From: Gigaspora margarita
Taxonomy: Eukaryota; Glomeromycota; Glomeromycetes; Diversisporales; Gigasporaceae
Length of the DNA: 64,000 bases
Direction: 5' to 3'
NCBI GenBank assembly: GCA_009809945.1
Contig: WTPW01001565.1
Location: forward strand, 11,840-75,839
Position 1 is the stretch's first letter. Each line of letters opens with the position of its first letter. The position numbers were made by a program, and so were the translations under genes. The notes under the pieces were generated by a model, which saw nothing but the letters and a program-made list of their open reading frames with translations, was not told the DNA's origin and made no database searches. Below, in pieces: positions 45,368 to 57,549 of this stretch.

Positions 45368-46004
45368 AGGTGCAGGTGCAATAGCGAAACAAAAGATAAC
45401 TTCCTCCATTCTGCACAAAACCCTTATAAACTTCATTTCTTAACGTCTGCGTGCCCATAGCCTCCCTCAATATATCCTATTTACTGATATTTATAGAAAT
45501 CTAAATTCGCTAAAATCATATATTATCCCAATATAAAGCAATAAAAAGCCTCAACCAAAGCACTGGGCTAACAATAAAAAACAAAAATCAAATGTAATCT
45601 ACAATAAATCCAGCTGATATCGCAATAATGACTGCTTCGTCATGAGCTTGACTCATCGTATCAGCTGTGCAAAGCCACAAGTTTATCAAATGAAATCCAC
45701 AAAAATTGATTTTATATGGCATTAAACAAATTTAAGCAAATCAATATTAATATGCTCTTTAATCAAAGCATTTCTAATTTAACATTAGATCTGCTCAGTA
45801 TGTATGACTATCCATATAAGTAGCAAGGCATAACAGGTATAGACGGCTCATGCCAGAATTTTGAAAATGCACATAGCCACAAATTTATCAAAATGATTAA
45901 TGCGCATCAAATGATCAATTTGAATACGCCATCCAATAAGATTCATGATTTTGTACACAAAAGTTTGCATTTGCTCACAATTAATAGAAATTTTCACAAA
46001 AGAA

Positions 46005-46590
46005 AAGGAAAAAAATGCAACAGCATGTTTGGTAATAAATATATTGAAAAGAACATTTTCTTTACAAGCTCGAACAATATCTGGGCGCTCATTTACACTA
46101 CCAAATAAACATGCATCATTGCTTTCTGTAAAATCACAATTAGGCCAAGTGCCTTACATTCTGGTAAATTAAGCATTTATTTGTAATATTAAAAGCATTT
46201 TTTACATTGCTAACTATAAACACATCTTTAGTTTATACAATGTTAGCTTGTACAATGTTTATTCAAGCAGAACCTACGCAAATCAGAATTCTTTGAAATT
46301 CATCTCTGAAGTTCCTGCAATTAAAAATGATAGTACAGCAGAATTTCTTTTTATGAAATCTGCCTCAATTTTGCCTTTGGCTAAAAAATTATTTCAAATT
46401 GATGGCGTTCGTGGTGTATTTTTTGGGCCAGATTTTATTACAATCAATAATTTTGAGTTGAATCTATAAATTTAGCTATTTACATCTAATTCGTTATAAT
46501 TTGGCTAATTTTAGTTTGGGAATTAAGCCCAACTTTTGGATCACGCTATATAGATCATTCATGATTGTTAACTTCTCTCATTTGTATTGC
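46005..46590 (+). pseudogene. NFU1: NFU1 relic (Fe-S cluster scaffold)
   Basis: Mitochondrial scaffold protein that delivers iron-sulfur clusters. The Nfu N-terminal domain is readable at 46255-46456: MFIQAEPT, then in another frame NQNSLKFISEVPAIKN, then SPLAKKLF-like LPLAKKLFQIDGV and RGVFFGPDFITI, all diagnostic of the family. One frameshift near 46275 separates the first two parts. A GT...AG intron at 46457-46514 leads to LGIKPNFWITL, matching the LIKP...F region. Upstream, 46050-46155 reads like a Ser/Arg-rich mitochondrial presequence (LKRTFSLQARTISGRSF) ending at a GTAAAT donor. The C-terminal CxxC domain is not found. Introns are retained, so it is not a processed copy. Confidence 0.65.
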
Positions 46591-47673
46591 TATGTTTATT
46601 TTATTTGATCCTTTAATATGTCATAGCAAATTTTTCAAATATACACATTTTTAGTGATCTGAGTATTAATCGACCAAAGCTGCACCAGTCGCACCATCTT
46701 AGGTAACCGCCTGTATCATTACAAGGGTCAGAAGGGTTAGAGACTGATGTAGTTGAAGAGATCTTCATGATAAACGATTCCATGCATACCACTGCTAATT
46801 AGTTTAGATATCCTAATTCACAATATGTTTGTAGATAAGTATTTACACTTACTTATGCTCTCAACCATTTGTTGGATCATAATATAAAACTTTGGTATTC
46901 AAGTACCTAGTAAAATCAATTTTAAAGTGCCTGGCTTTTAAATAGAATTTTAATCTTGAAAATTAGATATTAATTAAATTAACGATTAGGCCCTTGAATT
47001 CATTTGATTATGTAAAACACTAGTCATAATCATCTGTATGATTGAATTTATTTATACAACGAATTATACTTACATTAATAGTTCTCTTTTGTTTATGCAA
47101 AAAACTTTATGCTTGATTCAAATATATTTAACAGGGATGTTATAATGATTCGCATTACCAACTATTAGTTTTAAATTTTTATGAAAATCTTGTAATAATG
47201 ATCAGAAATTTTATAGGACACTTACATATATGTTTAATCGCTTTCTTCCGTAGGTGAAGAAGCAGACATTTATAATAGGACAATATCAGTTAATGCCTTT
47301 TTTTTCTAACCATCTATGTCTATTTATTTATTCTAAATGATTATCATTTGTATTGTATAATGATTTTTGCTCCATATTCGAAAACAGTTTTATTTTATTT
47401 TTTTTCACCAATTGCACTGGTTTAATTTATATTATTGTATAATATTCACAAATAATTTGCATATTAAAAGAGGGATTAATAAATAAATTGCTACCAATGA
47501 TTTTTCTATTGTTCTATTGGTCGTATAAAAAATTTAGACCATACAAACTTTATAAAAATTTTATATGCTGTTTATAAGATAAATCTAATTTTTTGCCACT
47601 AAACAACCAATAACGTTTAAAATAATAATTGTTTTAGGTAAGTTTGCGAATAAAATACTCCAGGACAACATGT
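46591..47673. other. Intergenic DNA downstream of NFU1 relic
   Basis: No gene recognised. A short frame at 46725-46795 (ETDVVEEIFMINDS) might be a trace of the start of the Nfu C-terminal domain, but this is weak. Confidence 0.35.
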
Positions 47674-48357
47674 TGTTATGACGAATTATATACCGCAGTA
47701 AAGTCACATGATCCACATGACTTTATGGGGCATCAGTCCTGCAAAATTGAAGTTCAGCAGCACTGAATCGCAAATGATCTAGAAATAATCACATGATGAG
47801 ATGGACATTCATGTCCGCATAATTTACTGATCTGCAAACCCCTAATTAATTTGATTAAATAATCCAAAATAAACCTGCATAATATATCATTAAATGCAAA
47901 AAGAACTGATGAATAGTTTATTAAGATATATTAAATTTAGTGATTGATTAATTAAGGCATTAAATTCATGAATATTAATAACATATTGGAAAAATACTTT
48001 CCCTGAATTATGTATATAAGGCCTTCATTTTTGCTTTCATTTTGACTTAGACTTCATTTAGATAGATTCGAACTCTCCAATCCCAAATTAGAAGATTGTA
48101 TTAGTTTAGTTATATTTATTATAGTGAATAAAGTATAACTGTATCTTCATACACATTAAATTAAACACTTATCTTGCAACTCTACATATCTTTATATACG
48201 TTTAGTTGTATCTCTTTCAAATAAAGCCTATAAATCCTCTTGACCAAGTCATATAAACTATGCATCGTATATCTATCAAATCATCTAGTATACAGTTTAT
48301 TGGGTATAAATGTGACCATTCCCTGAATTATATATAGAGGTTAATTTCAGGTGTGAT
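47674..48357 (+). repeat. 5' LTR of the Gypsy fossil
   Basis: Begins TGTTATGACGAATTATATAC and ends AGGTGTGATA. It contains a TATATAAGGCCTTCA promoter-like box near 48010-48025 and GTGAATAAAGTATAAC near 48123-48138 as a probable polyadenylation region. It aligns along its length with the solo LTR at 21661-22304. Confidence 0.75.
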
Positions 48358-48376
48358 ATTTTTGGTGGTGACTGTG
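48358..48376 (+). promoter_or_regulatory. Candidate primer-binding site
   Basis: TTTTTGGTGGTGACTGTGA immediately follows the LTR; the TGGTGGTGACTG part is of the kind that pairs with a tRNA 3' end. The tRNA was not identified. Confidence 0.4.
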
Positions 48377-50443
48377 AGATACAGCTCAACCAAATTTATT
48401 AAGTAATTGTATAAGTTACAATTTCTAAAGACAGACTGAAAGAAGCGATCATTATCTATTATATTAGGATTTAAAGAAAGACTTTTATAATTTTTGTTAT
48501 CCCTTATTTACAAAAACATCCCATGTGTTTAGGCAATTTTTATCTTGGTTTTATACTATTTGTCCCATTTATTCATACAATAGAAAAACATAACAGCATT
48601 TTGTAGAACTTGAAACCAAATATCAACAGCAACAATTGACACAGTGTCAATAAATAGTAGTTTGACTAATCTTTAGTATTAAATTTCAATACCCACTAAG
48701 AAATCTATCAGACTTAGTGAAAGTTATTACTCTTATAGCATTACACACTCAGTGTTTTCAGATAGACCCAGTAACAATATTCTAACCTTCAAATATTGAC
48801 TTCTAAAATGGCTGCCTCCAATGACAATATTTTAAATTACCTTAAGAACCATGCTAAAGATTTGTTTATTCTATAAGTAGACCTATTTACTAGTGACAGT
48901 TCCTAAGATCCATTTACATAGGTAGAAAGATTTAAAAAGGCTACTGCCACCAATAACTAAAATTATAAAAAAAAGATAACTATTATTTCTGCCTTTTTAC
49001 TGGACAATGCTGATAAATAGCAAGCCATATTCTTTAAAAAAACACATTTACCAATATTGATCAGGCTGATTGGAAAGAATTGGACGATGAGTGCAAAAAG
49101 AGATTTTGCACTAAATGTTAAAAAAACCAATAGCTAAAAGAGTTAGATAACTTAAAGCAACAAATTGGTGAGCCTATTAATATCTACTATAGTAAATTCA
49201 ATCAATTGGTCAAATGGGTTCAACTAGGAATAATGTTACAGAACAAACAAATTTTATATTATTTTAAAAAGGGCTGTGCCCAGAAATTTTACCTGTTCTC
49301 CTCTTGCATAATCTCACTACCCTAGAAAATATGCTCAAATTTGCCCAAATCCATGAGCAGAGTATAGATTTTGCTAATAACTCTAATACTGAATTGGTAC
49401 ACTACATTTAGAAACTATAAAAAAGTGATCAAGCAACTTACTAAGCAGATGCAACAAATGAGTCAAAATAATACCACATTGTATTAGCATTAGTAGCTTA
49501 AAAAGTAAAGAACATACCCCAAGTATTGACCTTGAAATCAAGCAGTAGTCTGAAGGAATTTAACTGCTATAAATACAGAGAACCAGATATATTGCAAAAA
49601 ATTGCATATTGGAGAATAGGAACACTTGAACCACAATATAAGTTAATAAAGCAGTCTAATAAAGAAAAAGAATAAAATAAAAATATGAATTTAGCTACAG
49701 TAGAACGTAGTGAATAAGATAAGGTATATAATACATGTTCTCAACAGTATACTATAAATTAGAAAAGAGTAAAAGGCAAGCAGAAGCAAAGTGACTCCCA
49801 AAAGAAAAAGCCTTGTAAAAGAGGGCTAAAATACAAGAACAAGAAGAAAGTGTGCCTATGAAGGCCAAAGAAATAACTGATCCCAAGCCCAAGAGAATTT
49901 TAAAGAAATGCCTCCCATCAATAGTCGATAAACTTTCACTATTTGTCATATTGGAAAACCTACTAATTACTAGAGCACAAGTTACATATAGTTAGTTATT
50001 ACTGTATTTAAACCAAAGACATAATCTAGCCAAAGCATTACAAAAAAAAAAAGCTCACAGTATAGAGCCCAATTATGTAAAAGCCGATAACTCCTATAAA
50101 ATAGTTGGTATGCATTGTCACATATGCATCTGAGAAACATAGTAGTTACTATTCTAGACTCGATACTACAGTAAGCATCATTACTAGAAAATTGATGGAA
50201 AGTTAGGGTTAGAAGTGGATAAAGCTTCCAAAACTATAGTTATTACAGCTAATAGTAATAGGGTTAAAGCCCTTGGAACTATCAGTAGTATAAAAATTAC
50301 TCTGTATGATGTTATTATACTGATTGATCTACAAGTAATTGAATCACAAGAAGAAAGTTACTGTTAAGTACTGATTAGTTCAAAAAGTCACATGCAAGGT
50401 TGGACTTTGACAAAAATATCTTGAATGTTTAGTATTTTGATAA

Positions 50444-50592
50444 GAGAAGTGACAAAAATCAGGTGATTTTTTAGGAGGGAGGGGTAAAAAATATTGAAAT
50501 TATATATAAGAACCTGACCAAATCTATATTAAAGAGGGGGGAGGGGAGTAGGCCTCTAATAAAAAATAATTAGGTGATTAATGACACTGCCC
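50444..50592. mobile_element. 149-bp Harbinger-type MITE, copy 2
   Basis: Inverse orientation to the copy at 14691-14839 and the same length; TAA on both sides (50441-50443, 50593-50595). Inserted in the Gypsy fossil between its protease and reverse transcriptase parts. Confidence 0.8.
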
Positions 50593-51744
50593 TAAGCAAA
50601 TGACGGACATCGCTACTTATATTAGCAATAAAAGCCTATTGCAGAAGTTGAAAGAATTTACTGATGAAAAAGACTAAATTGATAAACTAAAAAATAATAA
50701 TGAAATCAGGAGGTCTTCTTATCTAATACTATATCTTTCAAAGGCGATAATTTGTTTATAATCTATGGTCGGACAATAATCCTACTACTTACCTAGCCAA
50801 TTCTTGTAAAAAAGATAGAATTTTATATAATTTTAATGAAGAATTGGAAAAAGAACAATTCTAACAGGCTGAAAGCTTGCTAAATGAAAATACTTATGTT
50901 TTTGCCCAAAAATTAGTAAAAAAGAACAAACAGTCAGGCTAGGACAAACTGATCTGGTATGTCACAAAATTGATATAGGGCATACTAGGCCAATTGGTTA
51001 ATGTCCTTATACTCTAGCCCATAACAAGCAAGAGGTTCTTCAAAAAGAGATCCTTGCTATAAAGGAACTAAAAATTATCTTCAAGCTAAAAAGCTCTTGG
51101 ACTTCACTAGTGATTTTAGTATCTAAGACAAACAGAAAAAAACAGACATGTATCAATTACCGTAAGCTAAATATAGTCACAGAAAAGGATATATATCTCT
51201 ACTGAACATTAATAAAATTTTATAAAATTTGAAGGTGCACAATGGTTTTCTAGTCTTGATCTTGCAAGCAGTTATTGGCAAGTTGCAGTTAGAGAAAAGG
51301 ATAAAAAGAAAATTATGTTCATAATCAAGTTTGGAACTTACGTATTTAATGTTATGGCATTCAGCTTGTGTAATGCCCATTGACATTTTAACAGTTGATG
51401 AATCATGTGTTAGAACTATATATTGGCAAATTTTTGGTTGTGTAGCTTGATAATGTTACCATATACTCCAAAACATTCGATGATTATCTTCTGCATCTTC
51501 AACAAGTCTTTAGAAAGATTAAGAAAGCAAATCTAAAATTAAATTCTGAAATATGTTCATTCATTTGCAATAAAATTAAATTTTTGGGCACGTGATCAGC
51601 AAAGATAGAATCGTGCCAGATGAAAAAAGATATAAAAATAAGAAACTTCCTCATACTAACAACAGTTAAACTAGTATGAGCCTTCTTGGATCTTGTGTCA
51701 TACTACTAGAAGTTTATCAAAGGCTTCTCTAGGATTGCAAAGCC

Positions 51745-51926
51745 AGGACCCCGAAATATACATAGATAGGTCAGGTTAATTATAGAGTTACTAAAAAAGG
51801 AAAGATCTGCAGAAAAAACTTTAAAAATAAGCAAAAAAAATTACTATAAATAGAAATAATCTGCATAAAAACCCTCAAAAATAAGCAAACTCATACCTGA
51901 TCTATCTATGTATATTTCGGGGTCCT
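51745..51926. mobile_element. AGGACCC-family MITE, 182 bp
   Basis: Begins AGGACCCCGAAATATACATA and ends TATGTATATTTCGGGGTCCT, perfect inverted ends. A perfect 8-bp duplication GCAAAGCC (51737-51744, 51927-51934) lies within the Gypsy fossil. It is the best preserved copy of the short form. Confidence 0.9.
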
Positions 51927-52654
51927 GCAAAGCCTCTAAAACAGCTGTTACAAAAAGATAAGCCATATAGATGGACTTAGGAACAAAGTAAAGCATTCAA
52001 AACCTTTAAAAATTACCTCATAACAGCCCCAATTCTTTCGTACTCAAATTTTGATCAACTATTTTATGTCTATACTAATACCTCAACATCTGGGCTAGGT
52101 GCCATCTTGTACAACTAGATAATAATAAGAAAGAGTATGTGGTGGCATATGCAAGTCAAAGCCTAAATAGAAATAAAAAATTACTCTATACCAAAGTTAG
52201 AGTGCCTAATAGTTATTTGGGCTATAGAGCATTTTCATCAGTAGTAGGGCATAAAAGGGAGTTCTAGGACAAAATTACCAAAATGTATTCAGAACGATCT
52301 CCTACCTCATTTACAGACCTTTCTAGATATATGTAATCTTATATCAAATTCAAGCTCTAAATTATGCTAGAGCCAAATCCTGTTAACTTACTCTCCTTAC
52401 TCCTAAATTTGGGCTTCCAACATTAAGGAGTACATAGTTTTTGTTAACGTTCTGACTATGTTTTTAATCTCAAACAAGATAACAAAAAAATTATGCTATC
52501 TTGCTTGCCCTTGAAACAATCTAAAAGCATCGAGGACTGAAGTGTCCAAGTGTGCTTCTCTGCAAGCCCATTCAAGCCTAAAATGCATACTATTTCTTAT
52601 GTTATCCTAGAATTAATTCAAAAAGCGATTTAACTCTATCTAGCAAAGGACAAA

Positions 52655-52925
52655 TTTTGGTACCCGCTATGGCGGGGTACCAAAATTTGGGATACAGATA
52701 CCAAATTTCGGATATGGGTACCAAAATTATGATACTCAGGTACCAAAATTTCAGATATTTCAGATCTTGATTCCAAAAATTTGATATCTGGGTACCAAAT
52801 TTCAGATATAGATAGCTATTTTCAGATCCCAGCACCAAAATTTCAGATATATTTACTAAAATTTTAGTTTTTGGTACCAAAATTAGAACAAAAAAATGAT
52901 ATCAGGATACCAAAATTTCTATTTA
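52655..52925. repeat. GGTACCAAAATTTCAGATAT minisatellite
   Basis: About eleven degenerate units of 20-26 bp centred on GGTACCAAAATTT and GATAT. The 92-codon minus-strand frame over it has a repetitive translation (ILVPISEIWYLYPKF-like) and is a product of the repeat. Confidence 0.8.
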
Positions 52926-53009
52926 AACAAAAATATTTTATAAGTATTATATAGTGCTTAAGGGTATTATAATTAAAGAAAAGATTTTTATAAGTATTAT
53001 ATAACAAAT

Positions 53010-56000
53010 ATAGTCAAACATCCATGTACAAAATGTGGCAAAAACTTTCCCAAATTATGGAAACTTTGTCGGCATAATAAAAGGCAATATAAATGCTGAC
53101 CAAAAGTAATTCCTCAAATTACAATTCCCAAGTCAAAGACCAAGACATCCTCCTCCTGTCATTCATATTTGAGGAAGAGATCGAAGGCAAGAAATAACAA
53201 AAAGAAATAAATCACCAATACCAATTTTCCAAGAAGCCAGCCCAGGCCCAGTGACCCAAGCCTATAGAGAAGAAATACCCTCTGAGCAGAATAAAGTCCA
53301 AGAGAGTGATATAGTATTTGTGGAAAAAAGTTATGACCTGGCCAGACCACATAAAAATCTCAAAAATATGTCCGTATAGGAAGGAAAGATTCTAGCAGGC
53401 AATAATCCAGCATATGCTTTTAATAAACAGCAAGACAATCAAACAGCATATGCTGACGCCCCATATATGCCCCAACTCATGGCCTCAACACACAAAGCAA
53501 TTACTAGTATACTCAAAGAAGAGCTTTACAAAAAGGATCAAATAAAAACATCATTAGTTATAGAAAGCACATATGCAAAATATAAATATAAAGGAGAAGG
53601 TGATACTATGGACAAAGCGAATTATGAACTTAGTCAGACCCATTCATATCATAGAGGAAAACAACACATTTTTCTTTCAGAAAATGATATAGACCCATAT
53701 TTAATTCAATCTGTAGGAGAAATTGATATACAAATTAAGAAACACTTAAAAGAGAAGTCCAGTAAAATTCTTCTTAGAATAGAAAATATATTTATTGAAT
53801 CCTATACCTACCATCAAACTAATGGAGGTACCTATATTCCTACTCCTAAAAAGCTCGCCAATACAAAGTGTACTATTAATCCAGATAATAAAGGTTTAGT
53901 CGATCCAGAAACTAATACATTATCTGAAAAATGTCTTCAATGGCATTAGAAGCATACTTTGCTTATTAGAATGAACATACAGAACATCTTGAACGAATCT
54001 TTCAAGCTACAAAATACAAGCCCTATTTAGATAAAGTTAAGCTCGATTGGAATTCCTATGCCTACTCCAGTTTGTTTCTGTATATTTAATAAGATTGAGG
54101 AAATGAATCCTGATATCTCTATTAATGTCTGGGAATGGAAAGAAGAATCAGCGACTTCCAAACCTGTAATAGCTAGCAAGAACTATAATAGACAACATAT
54201 TATTGACCTTATAGCTCTTACAGGTATTACTAAATCTGAAGAAGATAAGTACGGACAAAAAAACCACTTTCTTTGGATTAAGAATATAAATGGGCTAGTT
54301 TTTAGAGATACTGCTCATCATGGTAAAAGATATATTTGTAGAAAATGTACTCAAAGTTTTTCTACAATAAAGGCTTTAGATCATCATCAAAAGCACTGTT
54401 TCAGTTTGGGGGAGGCCACTCAAGAAGTCAAATTACCTACCAAGAATGTTAATGACTTTGAGAAGTTTAAGAACTATGGACGAACGATCAATGCTCTATG
54501 TGTTATTATAGCTGACTTTGAGACTAATAATAAGAAATATAATGAGAAATATGAAGAAAAAATGCGAAAGCTTGCAGAACAGAAGGCAAATAGCTTTTGT
54601 TATTTAGTCCATTAGATTGATACTGGAGAAGTATGGGAGCCTTTTCTATATTGGAGAGAAAATGCTACACAAGAATTTGCCTGAAGAATCAATAAAGAGT
54701 TGGTCGAAATTAATAAAATCTTAGCTATTAAGACCGATAGAATTATAAGAGAAAATAATAAGAAAAAATTTGCTGAAGCAGATACCTGTTGGATATGTAA
54801 AGAGAAATTAGTTATAGATGATAAGGTCTGGGACCACAGGCATATTACAGGTAAGTTTCGAGGACCCATCCACAATATCTGTAATCTTAAACTTCAGATT
54901 GAAACATGGAAAACTCCTATCCCAGTTGTCTTTTATAATTTTCAGAGCTATGATTCTCACTTAGTCTGTGAATCTGTTGAAAAATCTGTTAATGTGCATC
55001 AGATCAAGGTTATAGCCGAAACATTTGAACGTTATAAATCTATGAAGGTAGGTCAGCTCAAATATATAGATAGTATGCAATTCATAAATAATAGCTTGGC
55101 AAATCTTACAAAAAATTTAGGTGCCAACCACCCTATTACAAGCCAGCATTTTAAAGACTATTCTTCAGATCAAATTTTTCTAGTATGTCGTAAAGGAGTT
55201 TATCCCTATGAATATATTAATTCACAAGATAGATTCTTAGAGACTAAGCTTCCACCAATTCATAAATTTAGTACATATCTTCATAGTAAAATTAGCCAAA
55301 AAGATTATGAGCATGCTCAAAAAGTATGGAAAGAATTTAATTGCCAAAATCTAGAAGAGTATCATAATCTCTATCTTAAAACTAACATACTTAGCCTGGC
55401 AGATATCTGGACCCAATTCCGAAAAACATGTACAATATTATGAGCTTGATTTGAGTCACTATGTGTTCGCACTAGCTTTAGCTTGGGATGCCATGCTTAA
55501 AATGACAGAAGTTAAGATCGAGCTCTTTACAGATATAACTATGCATGATTTTATTGAAGAAGCCAAGCATAGGGGTATAGCTATAGCATGTAAATGATAT
55601 TTCAAGGCTAATAATCCTAAAATGGAAAATGCATTTAACCTATCCAAGCCTACAATATAGATTTCATATATCGATGCAAATAATCTTTATGGCTGGGACA
55701 TGAGCCAGAATTTGCTTATAGGAAATTATCAATAGGAGACAAATCGGGAATATTTGCTTAAGAATCCTGAAATGCAAAAAAAATATCTTATTAAGATTCT
55801 TAATACCGAATTAAATGCCAAAAAAGGATATTATCTAAATATTAAGGCACATTTTCCTCTAAAAACTCATGACTATTTGAGTAATTTACCTCCAGCAGTA
55901 GAGAATATAGCCGTAAATAAAAATATGTTGTGCCCCTATACTACAGAGCTTGTAGATAACTTGGATGGAGGACAGTTTTTAGAAACAAAAAAATTAGTTC

Positions 56001-57500
56001 GACACCTTGGTCCACGAAAAGATTATGTTATCCATTACCAAGAATTCCAATATTACATAAAATGGGGTATGATAGTTGATGAGGTTACAGAAATCCTATC
56101 ATTTGACCAAACTAACTAGCTTGTTCCTTATATAGCCTTTAACACAGAAAAGCAACAAGGCACTAAGAATGCTTTTGAGAAAGATTTCTTTAAGCTTATG
56201 AACAATTCTGTATATGGCAAAACTATGAAAAATGTTCGCAAATACCAAGACGACAAGCTCATGGCCATGAATAATAAGCAAGATGAAAAGAAGTTTATCA
56301 AACAGATTTGTAAACCCTCTTTTAAATATGCTAGACAGCTTGGAAATAAACTTGTAGAAGCACATATGGGAAAGGCCACTGTAACTCTCAACAAGCCCAT
56401 TATTGTCAGAGCATTAGTTCTGGGTCTTAGCAAGCTCTTGATGTATCGCTTCTGGTATGGGTATGTAAAAGAAAGATATGGTAATAAAGCCCAGCTTGGA
56501 TATATGGACACACACTCATTCATATTCCAAGTTGAAACTAAAAATATCTATAAAGACATGGCTGAGCTATCTGACCTTTTTGATCTTAATAATTCTAAGA
56601 CTATGGGCTTTTCAAAGATGAGACTCTAGGCAATGTGATTACAGAATCTTATTATATCTGGGCCAAGTCATACCACTATGTCTTAGCAGATAAGTCTACA
56701 AAGTCTAAGCATAAGGGGGTTAGCAAAAAAGGCATAAATGAAATGGCCACAAATTCATATATGCCAGCTTTAGAAGGGTCCTTGCTAGATGATTCGATAG
56801 ATACCATATATGTCCAAAAATAAGCTACTACCTAAAATAAGCTACCCCCCTGATTTTTTTCAAAAATCTTAAAAAACCCATTAGCAGTTGCTACATATAG
56901 AAGTCTACATTTTACTAAGTAAATCTCAAAAGTGCCATTAAGTAACTTGTTCAGAACATCAAAATACACCTACAGTAAAACTTTGGTCCCATTTGGACAA
57001 CTTTTTATTAGTACGTTTTTTAATTTTTTCAAAAAACTCTATATTTTGAAAATAAGCTATCTTGCATTTTTTCGTGTAATTTTTTGGCCAAAAAAGTTAG
57101 CTTATTTTCGGACACATACGGTAGATCATTATTATCACAGCAAGAAGCCAATAATTTGGCTATGTGAACTGAAGCAGATCCTATGACCCTAGTATATCGG
57201 AACTGTCTCTTTGATAAGGAAGCATTCTATATCAAGAATGTAGGTATCTGTTCAAAGGATCACATATTATCTTTAGTCAAATTAGAAAAGAAGGCCCTAT
57301 GCCCAATAGATACTAAGTATTGGATCCTATCAGATGGAATTACCTCTTTGCCATATTTTTATTGGCGTAATAAACTTTATAAGAATATGGTCAAGGATGG
57401 TATATCTAATAAAGAAGCTGAAAAAAGAGCTATTAGGGCCAAGCTCTCAGAGAAGTACCAAAACAAATGTCCATCCCACATATTTAGCTTACTGGTATAA
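53010..57500 (+). pseudogene. Protein-primed DNA polymerase B, copy B (fossil)
   Basis: Protein-primed family-B polymerase. In order: an N-terminal Cys/His finger (HPCTKCGKNFPKL, 53010-53060); the open stretch 53467-53949 with APYMPQL nearby and an IESYTYHQTNGGTYIPTPKK pattern; the frame 54058-54615 with a C2H2 finger (CRKCTQSFSTIKALDHHQKH) and IADFETNNKKY; the frame 54700-55443 with CWICKEKL...HRHITGKFRGP, FYNFQSYDSHLV and LYLKTNILSLADIW; YIDANNLYGWDMS near 55665; NSVYGKTMKNVRKYQ near 56205; YMDTHSFIF near 56500; and a C-terminal part to 57480. It has about eight breaks plus one MITE, and is better preserved than copy A. Confidence 0.85.
56804..57121. mobile_element. Tc1/mariner-type MITE in polymerase, copy B
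   Basis: Left CCATATATGTCCAAAAATAA and reverse-complemented right CCGTATGTGTCCGAAAATAA pair, flanked by TA on each side (56802-56803, 57122-57123). 318 bp. An internal stretch (CATTAAGTAACTTGTTCAG) resembles the arm of the palindromic units at 20140 and 21281. Confidence 0.75.
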
Positions 57501-57549
57501 ATAAGATAAGTGATACAGTACCAGGTATATACCAACTTGAAATATTCCT

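Larger units (their letters stand above)
47674..52450 (+). mobile_element. Ty3/Gypsy retrotransposon, fossil, 3' part missing
   Basis: A 5' LTR (47674-48357) is followed by a candidate primer-binding site, Gag (about 48800-49420), a retropepsin-like region near 50150, reverse transcriptase (about 50960-51600) and RNase H (about 52010-52270). I see no clear integrase, chromodomain or 3' LTR, so the element is truncated before the minisatellite at 52655. It is broken, with several dozen breaks. Two MITEs are inserted, at 50444-50592 and 51745-51926. The level of decay suggests an old insertion. Confidence 0.8.

Noticed and set aside
52602-52880. 92-codon minus-strand frame with YLKFGTQISNFW-type repeats
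   Set aside because: It is a translation of the GGTACCAAAATTT minisatellite.
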